Positions 26,954-33,819 of a stretch of DNA of 64,000 bases are shown in pieces. Below the pieces are notes generated by a model, which was given only the letters and a program-made list of their open reading frames with translations, was not told where the DNA came from and made no database searches. Position numbers and translations under genes: made by a program. The stretch lies in the NCBI GenBank assembly GCA_020638635.1, contig JACKIE010000008.1, positions 1-64,000 on the forward strand. Reading direction: 5' to 3'. Origin of the DNA: Planctomycetota bacterium (GTDB lineage: Bacteria > Planctomycetota > UBA8742 > UBA2392). Within the stretch, counting starts at the first letter, position 1. The number at the start of each line of letters is the position of its first letter.

Positions 26954-28033
26954 TTAATCGCCGCCGGCCTTGCCCTTGTCGGCTTCGGTTTTTTCCTTGA
27001 TCCAGGCCACGGTGTCGCCCTTGGCGACGGGGCGGGTGGCCTTTTCGTCGATGGTCTGCAGGCCCACTTCCTCAACGGGCATGTCGTCGTTGTCGTTGAA
27101 ATGGTAGTGGCGCACGACTTTGACCCTGCAGACCGGGCTATTCTTGTGGTCCAGCACCAGCATCTCGGTGCCGACGGGGGGCACGCTGCCTTTTATGCTG
27201 CTGACCAGCAGGTAGCTGGGGCCGTCGGGGCGCGAGCCGCGGCTGACCTCGGTGACCGAGCCGGAGAAGTCGTAGGCCTCGGTTTCGACCTTGGGCTGTT
27301 CCTTGGGCGGGTTGGAGCCCTGGCGCAGCTGGGCCTCGAGCGTTTCGTATTTCAGCTTCAAGTTCTCGTAGTCCGAGCCGGCCTTTTCCAGGTCGGCTTT
27401 CAGCTTGCGGTTCTCGGCTTCCTTCGTGCGGTAATCCGGGTGCTTGCTGATGTCGGCGCCCTGCAGGCCGACCATCTCGGCCCTGATGCTCTCGACCTCG
27501 GCCTGCGCCGCGGCCAGCTTTTCCTTCAGCGCGACGATTTCGGCCTGGGCTGCCTCCTTGGCCTGTTTTTCGACGCGCAGGTCGGCTTCCTTGTTGATCA
27601 GGTCTTTCTGGACGTTGAGCACTTCGTTGGGATCGACGTTCTTCACCTTGGACTCGAGGGACTCGATCATGCCCTTGAGCGTGCTGATCGTGGCCTGCAG
27701 GTCGCTGACCTGCTTGAGCTTGTCCTCGACATCGTCCATGCGCTTGTCGTTGGCGCGGTCCGAGTCCTTGAGCTGCTTCTCGATCTTGTCCAGGCCGGCC
27801 GAGACGTCTTCGCCGAACGAGTTGAGCTTGCGCTCCAGCGCGGCGTTGTCCTGCGACTTGCTCTGGTTGGCCAGCAGCGCCAGCAGCGCGTCGTTGTTGC
27901 CGCCGCCCTGCTTGGCCTTCATGGCGTCAAGCTCGGCCTGCAGCTTGGCGTTCTGGGTTCTGGCTTCCTGGTCCTGGCAGCCTGCGGCGAAAAGGACCGC
28001 GACGGCCAGACTGGCCACAATCATCCTGCGCAT
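26954..28033 (-). CDS. Coiled-coil lipoprotein
   Basis: 359 residues from an ATG at 28033 with CGGAG upstream. Lipoprotein signal peptide with lipobox FAAGC near residue 19. Residues about 25-245 are nearly continuous Lys/Glu/Ala/Gln-rich heptads (QNAKLQAELDAMKAK, ENRKLKADLEKAGSDYENLK), predicted as long coiled coil. The C-terminal 110 residues form a small beta-rich domain (YDFSGSVTEVSRG, YLLVSSIKGSVPPVGTEMLVLD), possibly OB- or SH3-like. A tether or spacer in the cell envelope is plausible; no family recognised. Confidence 0.75.
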   Translation of the reverse strand: MRRMIVASLAVAVLFAAGCQDQEARTQNAKLQAELDAMKAKQGGGNNDALLALLANQSKSQDNAALERKLNSFGEDVSAGLDKIEKQLKDSDRANDKRMDDVEDKLKQVSDLQATISTLKGMIESLESKVKNVDPNEVLNVQKDLINKEADLRVEKQAKEAAQAEIVALKEKLAAAQAEVESIRAEMVGLQGADISKHPDYRTKEAENRKLKADLEKAGSDYENLKLKYETLEAQLRQGSNPPKEQPKVETEAYDFSGSVTEVSRGSRPDGPSYLLVSSIKGSVPPVGTEMLVLDHKNSPVCRVKVVRHYHFNDNDDMPVEEVGLQTIDEKATRPVAKGDTVAWIKEKTEADKGKAGGD

Positions 28034-28140
28034 GCATCGACTCCGTCGGGGTGGCAAAAGCGAATCCGGGGCCAAAAAGAGGACCTGAATTGTTGCAGAG
28101 CGGGGGGCGTAATGCAACCGGGACGCCGTGGAAAGCACGT

Positions 28141-28324
28141 CCGATAATTCGTACAGAGGCCAGAGTCCAGAGGCGAGAAGCCAGGGGCGGGGTGTGGAAA
28201 GAGCGGGTGAAGTACAAAGTTCAAGGTCCAGAGTACAGCGTCCTGGGCAGAAAGCGGCAGGCTGCAGTTCTGTACTGTGTACGCTGGACCCGGAACTTCC
28301 CAGGCCTCTCTACTCCCCTGACCT
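28141..28324. repeat. Low-complexity inverted repeat region (CCAGAGTCCAGAGG / CCTCTAGCCTCTG)
   Basis: GGCCAGAGTCCAGAGGCGAG at 28147 and the complementary CCTCTAGCCTCTGATCTC near 28319, with AAGTACAAAGTTCAAGGTCC against GTACTGTGTACGCTGGACC inside. The gap 28034-28324 holds no gene. Confidence 0.6.
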
Positions 28325-28960
28325 CTAGCCTCTGATCTCTAACCTCTTGATACGTTCGAACTCGAACTTGTGGATTGTTCTCCCTTCGCGGCGGAATTTG
28401 ACCTCCCAGTTGGTCACGCCCTCGGGGGCTTCGTCGCCGATGGCGCGGAAGGTCTGCCTGAAATCCGGGTCCGCTCTAAACACCTGCTCCATCTGCACGG
28501 CGTAGTCTTCGTGGTCAGTGGCCAGCTTCACGCGCCCGCCGTTGACCAGAATGCGCGCGGCCTCACGCGCGAAGGGGGGCTGGATCAGCCGCCGCTTGTT
28601 GTGGCGCGCCTTGGGCCAGGGATCGGGAAAGTACACGTGCAGCACGTCGATGCCAGCGTCCTCGATGGTGTCGCGCACCACGTGGGCCGCGTCGTCGCGC
28701 AATACGCGCAGGTTGCCAAGGCCGCGCTTGGCGGCGCGCTCGGCCACCAGGCGGAAGTAGCGGCTGGCCCACTCGACGCCGACCCAGTTGCGCTCGGGGT
28801 GGGCCTCGGCGGACTGGATCAGGAAACGGCCTTTGCCGATGCCCAGTTCGAGCTCAATGGGGTGGTCGTTGCCGAAGATCTCGCGCAGCTGGTAGCGCCG
28901 ATCCTGGTTGGCCGGGATCGGCTCAAGGGTAACAGGCGAAATGTCAACAGGCGCGCGCAT
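28325..28960 (-). CDS. trmB: tRNA (guanine-N7)-methyltransferase
   Basis: 211 residues, the usual TrmB length. SAM site ELELGIGKGRFLI, WVGVEWASRYFRL, then the signature VYFPDPWPKARHNKRRLIQP and a C-terminal TNWEVKFRREGRTIHKFEFER. It makes m7G46 in the variable loop of tRNAs, using SAM. Start ATG at 28960. Single gene flanked by repeats. Confidence 0.95.
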   Translation of the reverse strand: MRAPVDISPVTLEPIPANQDRRYQLREIFGNDHPIELELGIGKGRFLIQSAEAHPERNWVGVEWASRYFRLVAERAAKRGLGNLRVLRDDAAHVVRDTIEDAGIDVLHVYFPDPWPKARHNKRRLIQPPFAREAARILVNGGRVKLATDHEDYAVQMEQVFRADPDFRQTFRAIGDEAPEGVTNWEVKFRREGRTIHKFEFERIKRLEIRG

Positions 28961-29006
28961 GGCCGCAAGCTAGGCCGGGAACCAGATTCCGCAAGGTGCA
29001 GTGCGC

Positions 29007-29054
29007 GTGGGGCGGACATCCTGTCTGCCCAGGCAGGCTGGAAGCCTGCCCCAC
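29007..29054. repeat. 48-bp palindromic repeat, copy 2
   Basis: Nearly identical to 22283-22330, in the gap between trmB start and the ferredoxin terminator. Confidence 0.8.
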
Positions 29055-29066
29055 GCCCGCCAAACA

Positions 29067-29094
29067 AAACACCCGGCGCGGGGCCGGGTGTTTG
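29067..29094 (-). terminator. Terminator of the ferredoxin gene
   Basis: On the minus strand: ACACCCGGC hairpin with GCCGGGTGT and a following T-rich GTTTTGTTTG, 16 bases beyond the ferredoxin stop. Confidence 0.8.
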
Positions 29095-29109
29095 GGTGGG
29101 TTGCTGGTC

Positions 29110-29340
29110 CTAGCCGTCGTTGCCGATGGCCTGCACGGGGCATTGGGCCGCGGCGTCTTCGCACTGGGCTTTTTCTTCGTCGTTCTCGGGCTGCTTGTAA
29201 ACCAGGTCGTGGGTGCCGTCTTCGGACTCGCGGAAATTCTCAGGCGCGAGCTGCGGGCACAACCCGCAGAAAATGCAGCTCTTGTCCACGTACCACGGCC
29301 CCGGGACGTTGTCTTCCCACTTCTCACCTGGGTCCGGCAT
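29110..29340 (-). CDS. Single-cluster 4Fe-4S ferredoxin
   Basis: 76 residues, very acidic. Cluster ligands C22, C25, C28 (SCIFCGLCPQLAPENF) and C67 (AQCPVQAIG), with a second pair position lost (C60 remains), so one [4Fe-4S] as in Thermotoga or Bacillus ferredoxins. Low-potential electron carrier in the cytoplasm; it could feed the sulfite reductase at 53665 or other reductases. Its promoter region carries a dyad related to the one in front of the suf genes, so iron-sulfur-responsive control is likely. Confidence 0.9.
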   Translation of the reverse strand: MPDPGEKWEDNVPGPWYVDKSCIFCGLCPQLAPENFRESEDGTHDLVYKQPENDEEKAQCEDAAAQCPVQAIGNDG

Positions 29341-29394
29341 GATTGCGCTCTCCTGCTGCTTGGCTTGAAATTGTGTGCCCGCCCACGGGTCGCG

Positions 29395-29419
29395 ATAGTA
29401 GACCAGTTTAGTCCACTAT
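29395..29419. promoter_or_regulatory. Rrf2/IscR-like dyad between ferredoxin and selenorhodanese genes
   Basis: Dyad centred on 29407: ATAGT.GAC on the left and GTC.ACTAT on the right. It shares TTTAGTCCnnTATTCC with the site at 42966-42980 in front of suf. It lies 55-79 bases upstream of the ferredoxin start and 120 bases upstream of the rhodanese start. The regulator is inferred from the motif type only. Confidence 0.55.
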
Positions 29420-29538
29420 TCCACTACCTGAAACGGGGAATATGGCGCGGCAGCATACAAACCCAAAGGTTGTGATAAAGCCGGAAGAATCGGCGATTTA
29501 GGTTCCGTTATCAAGGGGGGCAGAAAGGAACCACGGTC

Positions 29539-29877
29539 ATGATTCGCGAACTGACCCGTGACGAATTGAAACAGGCCCTCGATTCCGGAGCCCTGGATCA
29601 CCTGTTCGACGCACGCAGCGAGGACGCCTTCGAGAAGTCCCATATCAAGGGTGCCGAGAGCCTGCCGGCCGAACAGGTCGAACGGGGTGTCGGTCTGCCG
29701 CAGCGCAAGGACGCTGCCATCGTTTTCTACTGCACCGACCCCGGCTGAAAGGCCTCTTCCAAGGCCGCCCGTGCGGCGGTAAAGCTGGGATACACCAACA
29801 TCGGCAGGTATCCTGACGGGATCAAGGACTGGATGAAGCACAGGCTGCCGGTCGAGCGCAACGTGCATAAGGTGTAG
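29539..29877 (+). CDS. Selenocysteine-containing single-domain rhodanese A
   Basis: 112 residues when TGA at 29746-29748 is read as Sec (U70). The rhodanese fold runs LDHLFDARSEDAFEKSHIKGAESLP, AAIVFYC65TDPGU70KASSKAARAAVKLGY and a closing YPDGIKDWM before a TAG stop. The active loop fits the class CxxPxCxxS...KAA, with Sec in the second Cys position. Cytoplasmic persulfide (or selenosulfide) transfer is the expected chemistry. AGAAAGGA precedes the ATG. The homologous gene 33 bases downstream shares the loop, and a hairpin with the same loop lies at the same distance. Without Sec insertion, the C-terminal third including the last helix and strand would be lost. Confidence 0.88.
29765..29779 (+). 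promoter_or_regulatory. Candidate bacterial SECIS hairpin, rhodanese A
   Basis: Stem CCGCC/GGCGG (plus a flanking G-U), loop CGTGC starting 24 bases from the first base of the TGA. Same loop and offset as in rhodanese B. Confidence 0.65.
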
Positions 29878-29910
29878 ATGCAGTTCACGCCTTCGGCGGC
29901 GGGAGGAACC

Positions 29911-30240
29911 ATGAAGAACATCTCAATGTTTGAGCTGGAACAGGCCCTGAACGAGGGCCGCGTGGCGGCCCTGTTCGACAACCGCGGCCCCGGCAGCTAC
30001 GGGGCTCTGCACATCAAGGGCGCGCGGCAGCTCAGCGTCAGCGAAGTGAAGGACAACCTGCCCGACGACGTGAACGCCATGCTGGTGTTCTACTGATCCG
30101 GCCACGGCTGAGACGCCTCCACCAAGGCGGCCCGTGTGGCCGATCAGCTCGGATACCGAAACGTCCACGACTACCGAGGCGGCATCAAGGAATGGGCCGC
30201 CAACGGCCTGCCGGTGGAAGGCACCGCCGCGAAGGTTTAG
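29911..30240 (+). CDS. Rhodanese B with two in-frame TGA (double selenocysteine)
   Basis: 109 residues from an ATG at 29911 preceded by GGGAGGA. The frame passes two TGA codons, 30094-30096 (U62) and 30109-30111 (U67), to a TAG at 30238. The loop is VFYU62SGHGU67DASTKAARVADQLGY, aligning column by column with rhodanese A (C65 and U70), so both catalytic-loop Cys positions would be Sec. Other rhodanese features are intact: VAALFDNRGPGSYGALHIKGARQLSV and YRGGIKEWAANGLPV. Conservation downstream of both TGAs argues against decay. A hairpin with loop CGTGT follows the second TGA at the same offset as in rhodanese A. Probably cotranscribed with A; a substrate relay between the two is possible. Confidence 0.85.
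30128..30142 (+). promoter_or_regulatory. Candidate bacterial SECIS hairpin, rhodanese B
   Basis: Stem CGGCC/GGCCG, loop CGTGT. The loop begins 24 bases from the first base of the second TGA and 39 from that of the first, so one element could be near enough to serve both. Confidence 0.65.
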
Positions 30241-30284
30241 CGTGTTTCCATTTGGAAAGCGTGTCGCGGCAACGCTAGCATTCC

Positions 30285-30314
30285 CTCCTGTTTGTTATCG
30301 CCCCTCAACAGGAG
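30285..30314 (+). promoter_or_regulatory. Hairpin sequestering the ribosome site of the 30322 gene
   Basis: CTCCTGTT (30285-30292) pairs perfectly with AACAGGAG (30307-30314), which holds the Shine-Dalgarno. A matching structure precedes the homologous gene at 31414. Confidence 0.6.
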
Positions 30315-30321
30315 AGTTTGC

Positions 30322-31245
30322 ATGCAAGTGACCACCCGTGTCTGCATCGCCGCCGCGTTTTCCGCGGCGCTGTTGTTCTCGGCCGCATCGGCTGAGGAAG
30401 AGGCCTTCAAGCCGGAGTTGCCCCTACTGGAAGTGAAGCTGGTCGAGAAGAAGACCCGCGTCCAGAAGCCCGGCGAAGACAAGGCGCTTGAGAAGAAGGA
30501 TCTGAACCTGCTGCTCGAGAAGCTCTCGCTTCACACGGACGAAGCCAACGGCTGGAAGGGCCCCGACCGCACCGGCATTTCCCAGAACCCGGTGGTGGTG
30601 CAGGTGGACGCGCTGGCAGACCACGACGAGGTCATGCGAGTGATCGGCGCCGGTGCGAACCAACTCCTGTATCGCTTCGTCGTTGGAATCCAAGAGCACG
30701 CGGAAAAGACCCTGTCCGGCGCCAAGGCCCCCGACCTGGAGAAGCTTGAAACCGGCTACCTGCTGATCGAATTGCCGGTTGATGTCGGGATCGGACGGGT
30801 TCCTCGAAAGCCCAAGGAAGCGGTGGTGCTCAAGCTGGACTGGGACGAGAAGAAGAAAGAAGGCAGCTTTTCGGTCGCGCTCGGTGACCGGGCTGAGAAG
30901 CTCCTCACCGGTGCGGTTATCTCGGCGGCGGATCTTGCATCGAAGAACGCAACCAAGCGCGACACGGTGCGCGAGCAGATCAAGAAGGCCTTGCTGGACT
31001 ACGTCAAGCAGGGAGGTGGCAACATTGACCGCCTTCTTCTGAAGGCGACCGATGATGACGGCGAGGCCGGTGCTCCCTGGGCCATGTTTGACTTGGCCTA
31101 TCGCACCTGCCAGGATGTCAATGAAGATCGCGTCAACAACAAGGAAGAGAAGCTGGACATCCGGTTTCCCGCCACGGAAGCCATGGCCGAGCCGCCGCCA
31201 CCGGTGCCGCCGAGCGAAAAGCCGGTCGAGTACCCCAAGGATTAA
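30322..31245 (+). CDS. Exported protein related to the N-terminal half of the next gene
   Basis: 307 residues from the ATG at 30322 with AGGAGAG upstream. Signal peptide (about 1-24, ASAEEEAFKPE). Homologous along its length to residues 1-310 of the 31414 protein: FKPELPLLEVKLVEKKTRV, ISQNPVVVQVDALADHDEVMRVIGAGA, PWAMFDLAYRTCQDVN and a Pro-rich C-terminus ending EKPVEYPKD. The central VVVQVDALADHDEVMRVI resembles the TolR/ExbD periplasmic strand-helix unit, but without an N-terminal membrane anchor. Function unknown. Confidence 0.75.
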   Translation: MQVTTRVCIAAAFSAALLFSAASAEEEAFKPELPLLEVKLVEKKTRVQKPGEDKALEKKDLNLLLEKLSLHTDEANGWKGPDRTGISQNPVVVQVDALADHDEVMRVIGAGANQLLYRFVVGIQEHAEKTLSGAKAPDLEKLETGYLLIELPVDVGIGRVPRKPKEAVVLKLDWDEKKKEGSFSVALGDRAEKLLTGAVISAADLASKNATKRDTVREQIKKALLDYVKQGGGNIDRLLLKATDDDGEAGAPWAMFDLAYRTCQDVNEDRVNNKEEKLDIRFPATEAMAEPPPPVPPSEKPVEYPKD

Positions 31246-31281
31246 GTTACACCCGGCCGTCTCGTTAATGTCGCGTCGAAA

Positions 31282-31313
31282 TGGGGGACAGGTACCTTCG
31301 GTACCTGTCCCCT
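31282..31313 (+). repeat. GGGGACAGGTACC palindromic repeat, possible terminator
   Basis: GGGGGACAGGTACC-TTC-GGTACCTGTCCCC followed by TTT, 37 bases after the 30322 gene. Confidence 0.75.
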
Positions 31314-31376
31314 TTGCCGGTCGAGGGCACTGCTGCCGAAGTTTGATCACACCGGCAGACGGTTTCTGCTAGCATC

Positions 31377-31408
31377 TCTCCTGTTCTGATACGACCTTCC
31401 ACAGGAGA
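31377..31408 (+). promoter_or_regulatory. Hairpin sequestering the ribosome site of the 31414 gene
   Basis: TCTCCTGT (31377-31384) is perfectly complementary to ACAGGAGA (31401-31408), the Shine-Dalgarno. Same arrangement as at 30285-30314, each preceded by CTAGCAT. Confidence 0.6.
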
Positions 31409-31413
31409 TTCCC

Positions 31414-33603
31414 ATGCGTATCGCGTTTCGTCTGCTCACGGCCGCGGCATTGCTGCTCCCGCTGGTGCTGGTTTCAGCCGAGGACAAGGCCTACAAGCCG
31501 TCCCTGCCGCTGCTGCACGTCAAGCTGGTTGACGGCAAGACCCGCGTGGTGAAGCCGGGCAGTGACGACGCGCTCGATGAGAAGGCCCAGAAGGCGCTGC
31601 TTGAGCAGCACGCCGCCCACGTTGACGAAGGCAACGGCTGGAAGGGTCAGGGGCCGGACGGCATCTCCGAGAACCCGCTGGTGCTGCACGTGGACGCCAT
31701 GGCCGACCAGCGCGAAGTGTGCAAAGTGGTGGCGAACGCCGCCGAAAAAATGATCTACCGCGTGGTAGTGGGCATCCCCGAGCACACGGACAAGCCGCTC
31801 AAGGGCAGCAAGGCGCCTGACCTCGAGAAGCCGGAGGCCGGCTACCTCCACTTCGACCTGCCAAAAAAAGACGAGGGCCTGCAATCGGAACCGCCGACTC
31901 CCAAGATCACACTGACCCTGCAAGTGCTCTGGTACTCCGAAGAACAGGGCGGCAGCTTTGTTGTCGCCATCGACGCCCGCGGCCGCAAACCGGTCGAGAA
32001 ATCCCGGATCACTGCCGACGAGTTGAAGTCGAAAGACGCCGCCCGCCGCGACGAAGTCTGTGACGCGGCGAAGAAGCAGGTGCAGGAACACATCGCCAGG
32101 TCCGGCGCGAAGATCGTAAGGCTGCAGTTGGTGGCGCCGACCGCGCGCGAGGAAGAGTACTCGGCACCGTGGGCGATGGTTGATCTGGCCTACCGCGCGG
32201 CCCGCGCGGTTAACGACGAACGTGCAAAGAACAAGGAAGCGGCGATTGAAATCTGCTTGCCCCACCTCCAGCGAGAAGTGCCTCCACCCCCGCTGCCCGT
32301 ACCGCCCGAGAAGCCGGTCGAGTTCCCCAAGGATGAACCCAAGCAGGAGGACCCGACCGAGGAACCCCGAGAGGTCGAGCCTCCGAAGGACACTCCCAAG
32401 AAGGAAGGCGGCGACGCGGAAGACAACGGCGAGCAGGCCGAGTCGCCGAATACGCCGACCGACGGCTACTCCCACCGCCTCAAGCCGGGTAAGCGCGCCA
32501 ACGAAGACCGCGTGCTGGCCGCGCTCAACTGGCTGAAGGACCACCAGAACAAGGACGGCCACTGGAGCGCGGACAACTTCGCGGCCGACTCGAGCCGCGC
32601 CGGCGCGACGAAGACCGGCAACATTGAATTCATCACCGGCGAGAACGCCGACAAGGGCTGGAAGGAGACCGCCGACGTCGGCCTGACCGGCCTTGCGCTG
32701 CTGGCCTTCACGGGCCACGGTTTCACGCACAAGGCCGGCGACTACCGCCAGGTGCTGCGCATGGGCCTGGTGTACCTGCGCAAGGTGCAGGACAACGACG
32801 GCTGCTTCGGCGCCAAAGAGGACGATCACTTCGTCTACAACCACGCCATCGCGACCATGGCCCTGGCCGAGGTCTGCGGCATCAGCGGTGACGGCATGCT
32901 CAAGCCGATCGTCGAGAAGGCCGTTGAGTTCATCCTTAAGGCCCAGAACCCGGGGCTGGGCTGGCGCTACGGCGTGCAGCCCGGCCTCAACGACAGCTCC
33001 GTTACCAGCTGGATGGTGATGGCCCTGCACGCTGCCGGGTTGGCCGGCATCGAGACAGACACGTCCAAGTCTTGCGCGGACGCGGCCGCCTGGTTCAAGC
33101 AGGTGACGGTGGATGTGGGCGGCTACCCCAAGTGCGGATACGATTCGCCCGGCAGTAACAACGCACGCCTGCGCAGCGCCCAGGAATACGATCACAACCC
33201 GACCATGGACGCGATTTACCTCAAGTGCATGTTGACCATGGGCCAGGCCACCACCAAGGACAAAACGGTGAAGACGCTGGCGAAAGTCTGCGTCGAGGCT
33301 GACTATCTGCCGAAGTGGGATCACTACAAAATCGACTTCTACTACTGGTACTACGGCTCATTCGCGCTGCACGCCATGGGCGGCAAGGACTGGAAAACCT
33401 GGGAGAAGGCGGTCAGCAAAACCCTGACCGAAAACCAGCGCGGTTTCAGCAAGCTCGACAAGGACGCCAAACGCACCAGTGCCACGGACCTCGACGAGCA
33501 CGGCAGCTGGGACCCGGTGGGCGCCTGGGGCAAAGCCGGCGGCCGCGTCTACAGCACCGCCATGGCCGCCTTGACACTCGAGACCGAATGGCGCAGCAAG
33601 TAG
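31414..33603 (+). CDS. Exported protein: TolR/ExbD-like N-terminal region fused to an alpha/alpha-toroid (prenyltransferase/squalene-cyclase-like) domain
   Basis: 729 residues. Signal peptide (1-22). Residues 23-300 are homologous to the 30322 protein, including LVLHVDAMADQREVCKVVANAAEKMIYRVVVG. A Pro/Glu/Lys linker (about 300-350) leads to a C-terminal toroid (about 365-729) with repeats ALNWLKDHQNKDGHWS, GLALLAFTGHGFTHKAG, GLVYLRKVQDNDGCFG and ATMALAEVCGISGDG. The aromatic QxDGxW-like repeats are of the prenyltransferase/squalene-cyclase fold, but no DxDD acid is visible, so enzymatic cyclisation is doubtful. Toroid proteins of this kind are numerous in Planctomycetota. Probably a periplasmic binding or structural protein. 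Confidence 0.8.
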   Translation: MRIAFRLLTAAALLLPLVLVSAEDKAYKPSLPLLHVKLVDGKTRVVKPGSDDALDEKAQKALLEQHAAHVDEGNGWKGQGPDGISENPLVLHVDAMADQREVCKVVANAAEKMIYRVVVGIPEHTDKPLKGSKAPDLEKPEAGYLHFDLPKKDEGLQSEPPTPKITLTLQVLWYSEEQGGSFVVAIDARGRKPVEKSRITADELKSKDAARRDEVCDAAKKQVQEHIARSGAKIVRLQLVAPTAREEEYSAPWAMVDLAYRAARAVNDERAKNKEAAIEICLPHLQREVPPPPLPVPPEKPVEFPKDEPKQEDPTEEPREVEPPKDTPKKEGGDAEDNGEQAESPNTPTDGYSHRLKPGKRANEDRVLAALNWLKDHQNKDGHWSADNFAADSSRAGATKTGNIEFITGENADKGWKETADVGLTGLALLAFTGHGFTHKAGDYRQVLRMGLVYLRKVQDNDGCFGAKEDDHFVYNHAIATMALAEVCGISGDGMLKPIVEKAVEFILKAQNPGLGWRYGVQPGLNDSSVTSWMVMALHAAGLAGIETDTSKSCADAAAWFKQVTVDVGGYPKCGYDSPGSNNARLRSAQEYDHNPTMDAIYLKCMLTMGQATTKDKTVKTLAKVCVEADYLPKWDHYKIDFYYWYYGSFALHAMGGKDWKTWEKAVSKTLTENQRGFSKLDKDAKRTSATDLDEHGSWDPVGAWGKAGGRVYSTAMAALTLETEWRSK

Positions 33604-33618
33604 CCCGACGGGCATGAA

Positions 33619-33799
33619 GGGGGACAGGTACCTTTAGTACCTGTCCCCCTTGGCGTTGGCCGCGCTTGAACGGGGACAGGTACCTTCGGTACCTGTCCCC
33701 TTGTGTTGCTGAACGCGGAATGGGTTTCCGGCGCTGCGTGTTGTATCGTGGCGCGCCATTGGCGGGTTGAAGGGGACAGGTACCAAGGTACCTGTCCCC
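33619..33799. repeat. Three GGGGACAGGTACC palindromes upstream of selD
   Basis: Copies at 33619-33649, 33672-33700 and 33772-33799, each a near-perfect stem GGGGACAGGTAC...GTACCTGTCCCC. The last ends 20 bases before the selD start. Confidence 0.8.
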
Positions 33800-33819
33800 G
33801 GTTTCCGCGGGAGACTGCA

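Noticed and set aside
29442..29501. Short frame upstream of rhodanese A as another leader peptide
   Set aside because: No Cys, Sec or other run of codons, and no terminator follows.
29746..30111. Rhodanese genes as pseudogenes with nonsense mutations
   Set aside because: All three TGAs fall on active-loop Cys columns, the frames stay open with full homology to proper TAG stops, and SECIS-like hairpins follow at a common offset. Random nonsense mutations would not do this.
33619..33799. CRISPR-like array from three similar repeats
   Set aside because: Repeats are perfect palindromes with irregular spacing and no unique equal-length spacers; the same units occur singly elsewhere.
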